From Desulfocapsa sp. (lineage in GTDB: Bacteria; Desulfobacterota; Desulfobulbia; Desulfobulbales; Desulfocapsaceae), in assembly GCA_030145625.1 (NCBI GenBank), contig JAQYVF010000019.1:1-62607 (forward strand): a DNA stretch of 62,607 nt, read 5' to 3'. The translations under genes and the position numbers were made by a program. The stretch's first letter is position 1; each line of letters begins with the position of its first letter. Below, one piece after another: positions 62,285 to 62,607 of the stretch. The notes under the pieces were generated by a model. The model saw only the letters and a list, made by a program, of their open reading frames with translations, did not search any database and was not told where the DNA came from.

Positions 62285-62350
62285 GGAGACAGAATGATTT
62301 TCGCAAAAAGCCACGAAAAAAATTCAGCCCCCTACCTTTGTAATAAAAAT
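62285..62350 (-). mobile_element. Small repeat element, family 2, copy B (truncated)
   Basis: Inverted relative to copy A at 21853: GGAGACAGAATGATTTTCG, AAAAAGCCACGAAAAAA and CTACCTTTG.. are shared. Similarity stops at about 62350, where copy A would continue to its other end. So this copy is truncated, probably by the structured element that begins at 62352. Confidence 0.6.
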
Positions 62351-62351
62351 T

Positions 62352-62580
62352 CAGACCACGGTTTATTTGTTAAACCGGTAAGGGAAACCGTGGTCTGTCC
62401 CTAACAAGGGGAGTGAGGGGTTAAGTCTGCCTTTGACTCATTTGGACGAACAAAAGTCAAGGGCAGACTTGATAATCATATAAAAGGCACCTCGGCCTGA
62501 AACTCAAGATCGAGCTTCAGGCCCAACCGAGATGGTTGTATAATTGAGGTAGGTAAACCATTACAAAGGAGGTGCCTTTT
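62352..62580. other. Structured element of three inverted repeats (unknown, possibly the end of a mobile element)
   Basis: Hairpin 1: 13-bp perfect arms at 62352-62364 and 62385-62397. Hairpin 2: 16-bp arms at 62423-62438 and 62455-62470 with one mismatch, readable as a G-U pair in RNA. Structure 3: 12-bp closing arms AAAAGGCACCTC (62482-62493) and GAGGTGCCTTTT (62569-62580), which enclose GGCCTGAA/TTCAGGCC (62494-62501/62516-62523) and CAACC/GGTTG (62524-62528/62534-62538) and end in a T-run. No family assigned. Confidence 0.6.
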
Positions 62581-62607
62581 TTACTTCATTATACGATGGA
62601 ATCGATC

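Larger units (their letters stand above)
62112..62607. other. 496-bp region at the window edge: repeats and a structured element
   Basis: No complete gene seen. It holds a MITE-like remnant (62223-62239), the family-2 repeat copy B (62285-62350) and three inverted repeats in a row to 62580. An ATG at 62596 opens a frame that leaves the window after four codons, so a coding region may start here. Confidence 0.55.

Noticed and set aside
62482-62580. Multi-stem fold that could suggest a tRNA or a retron RNA
   Set aside because: No T-loop, anticodon or CCA pattern, length about 99 nt; for a retron the enclosed part is too short and no reverse transcriptase is visible in the window. Left unassigned.

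Overview
The window reads as chromosomal DNA of a Gram-negative anaerobe, most likely a Desulfobacterota (deltaproteobacterial) species. The clues are a DHH-CBS-tRNA nucleotidyltransferase fusion, an outer-membrane FadL/TolC/RND complement, a glycyl radical enzyme with its activase, and a sigma-54 response regulator. The lineage is inferred from gene families only; no rRNA or tRNA gene was seen.

Layout. (1) 0-6.6 kb: a tRNA-maturation fusion enzyme, then a minus-strand zinc-uptake operon (regulator-znuA-znuC-znuB) headed by a small ribbon-helix-helix-like protein with cysteine pairs and a perfect 8-bp inverted repeat, with a divergent nucleoside-recognition membrane protein. (2) 6.6-27.4 kb: an accessory region, all on the plus strand. 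It holds an unknown 427-aa protein coupled to an N-acetylmuramoyl-L-alanine amidase, a papain-like protease, an 805-aa unknown protein made of two related halves, an unclassified glycyl radical enzyme with a small SCP2-like protein and its radical-SAM activase, a DUF6765-like protein, an astacin lipoprotein, a V8/trypsin-like protease, a GH13 amylase-like enzyme, a secreted propeller-like protein, two small envelope proteins, and a BTAD (SARP-type) regulator. Two promoters in this region share one architecture: TGTTACC-N4-TGTTACC-N10-TATTCT. The 11-bp direct repeats set just upstream of a -10 box are the geometry known for SARP regulators, so the region may form one regulon. (3) 27.4-38.0 kb: a minus-strand metal (probably copper/silver) efflux locus: two-component system, outer-membrane factor, YHS protein, CusB-like adaptor and an enlarged CusA-like pump. 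(4) 38.3-46.1 kb: a small site-2 protease, a hybrid sensor kinase, FadL plus acyl-CoA ligase, and a D,D-carboxypeptidase. (5) 46.2-52.1 kb: an SOS mutagenesis cassette lexA-DUF72-imuB-dnaE2, in which the Y-family protein lacks its catalytic acidic residues. (6) 52.5-62.1 kb: a small secreted protein, Tex, pstSCAB, a DUF1554-like lectin-fold protein, a TraB/GumN protein and a Tat-exported amidohydrolase. (7) The right edge carries a highly structured, unidentified element that seems to interrupt a small repeat.

Small repeats mark the window. A roughly 140-bp fold-back, MITE-like element occurs three times (8.9, 25.1 and 31.4 kb); one copy splits cusB from cusA. A second small element occurs at 21.9 and 62.3 kb. 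A REP-like pair lies at 55.5 kb.

The best candidate for an undescribed system is the 7.0-27.4 kb island: a BTAD-controlled set of peptidoglycan-, protein- and glycan-cleaving enzymes around an unclassified glycyl radical enzyme and its duplicated partner. Functions here are inferred from motifs read by eye, without database searches.
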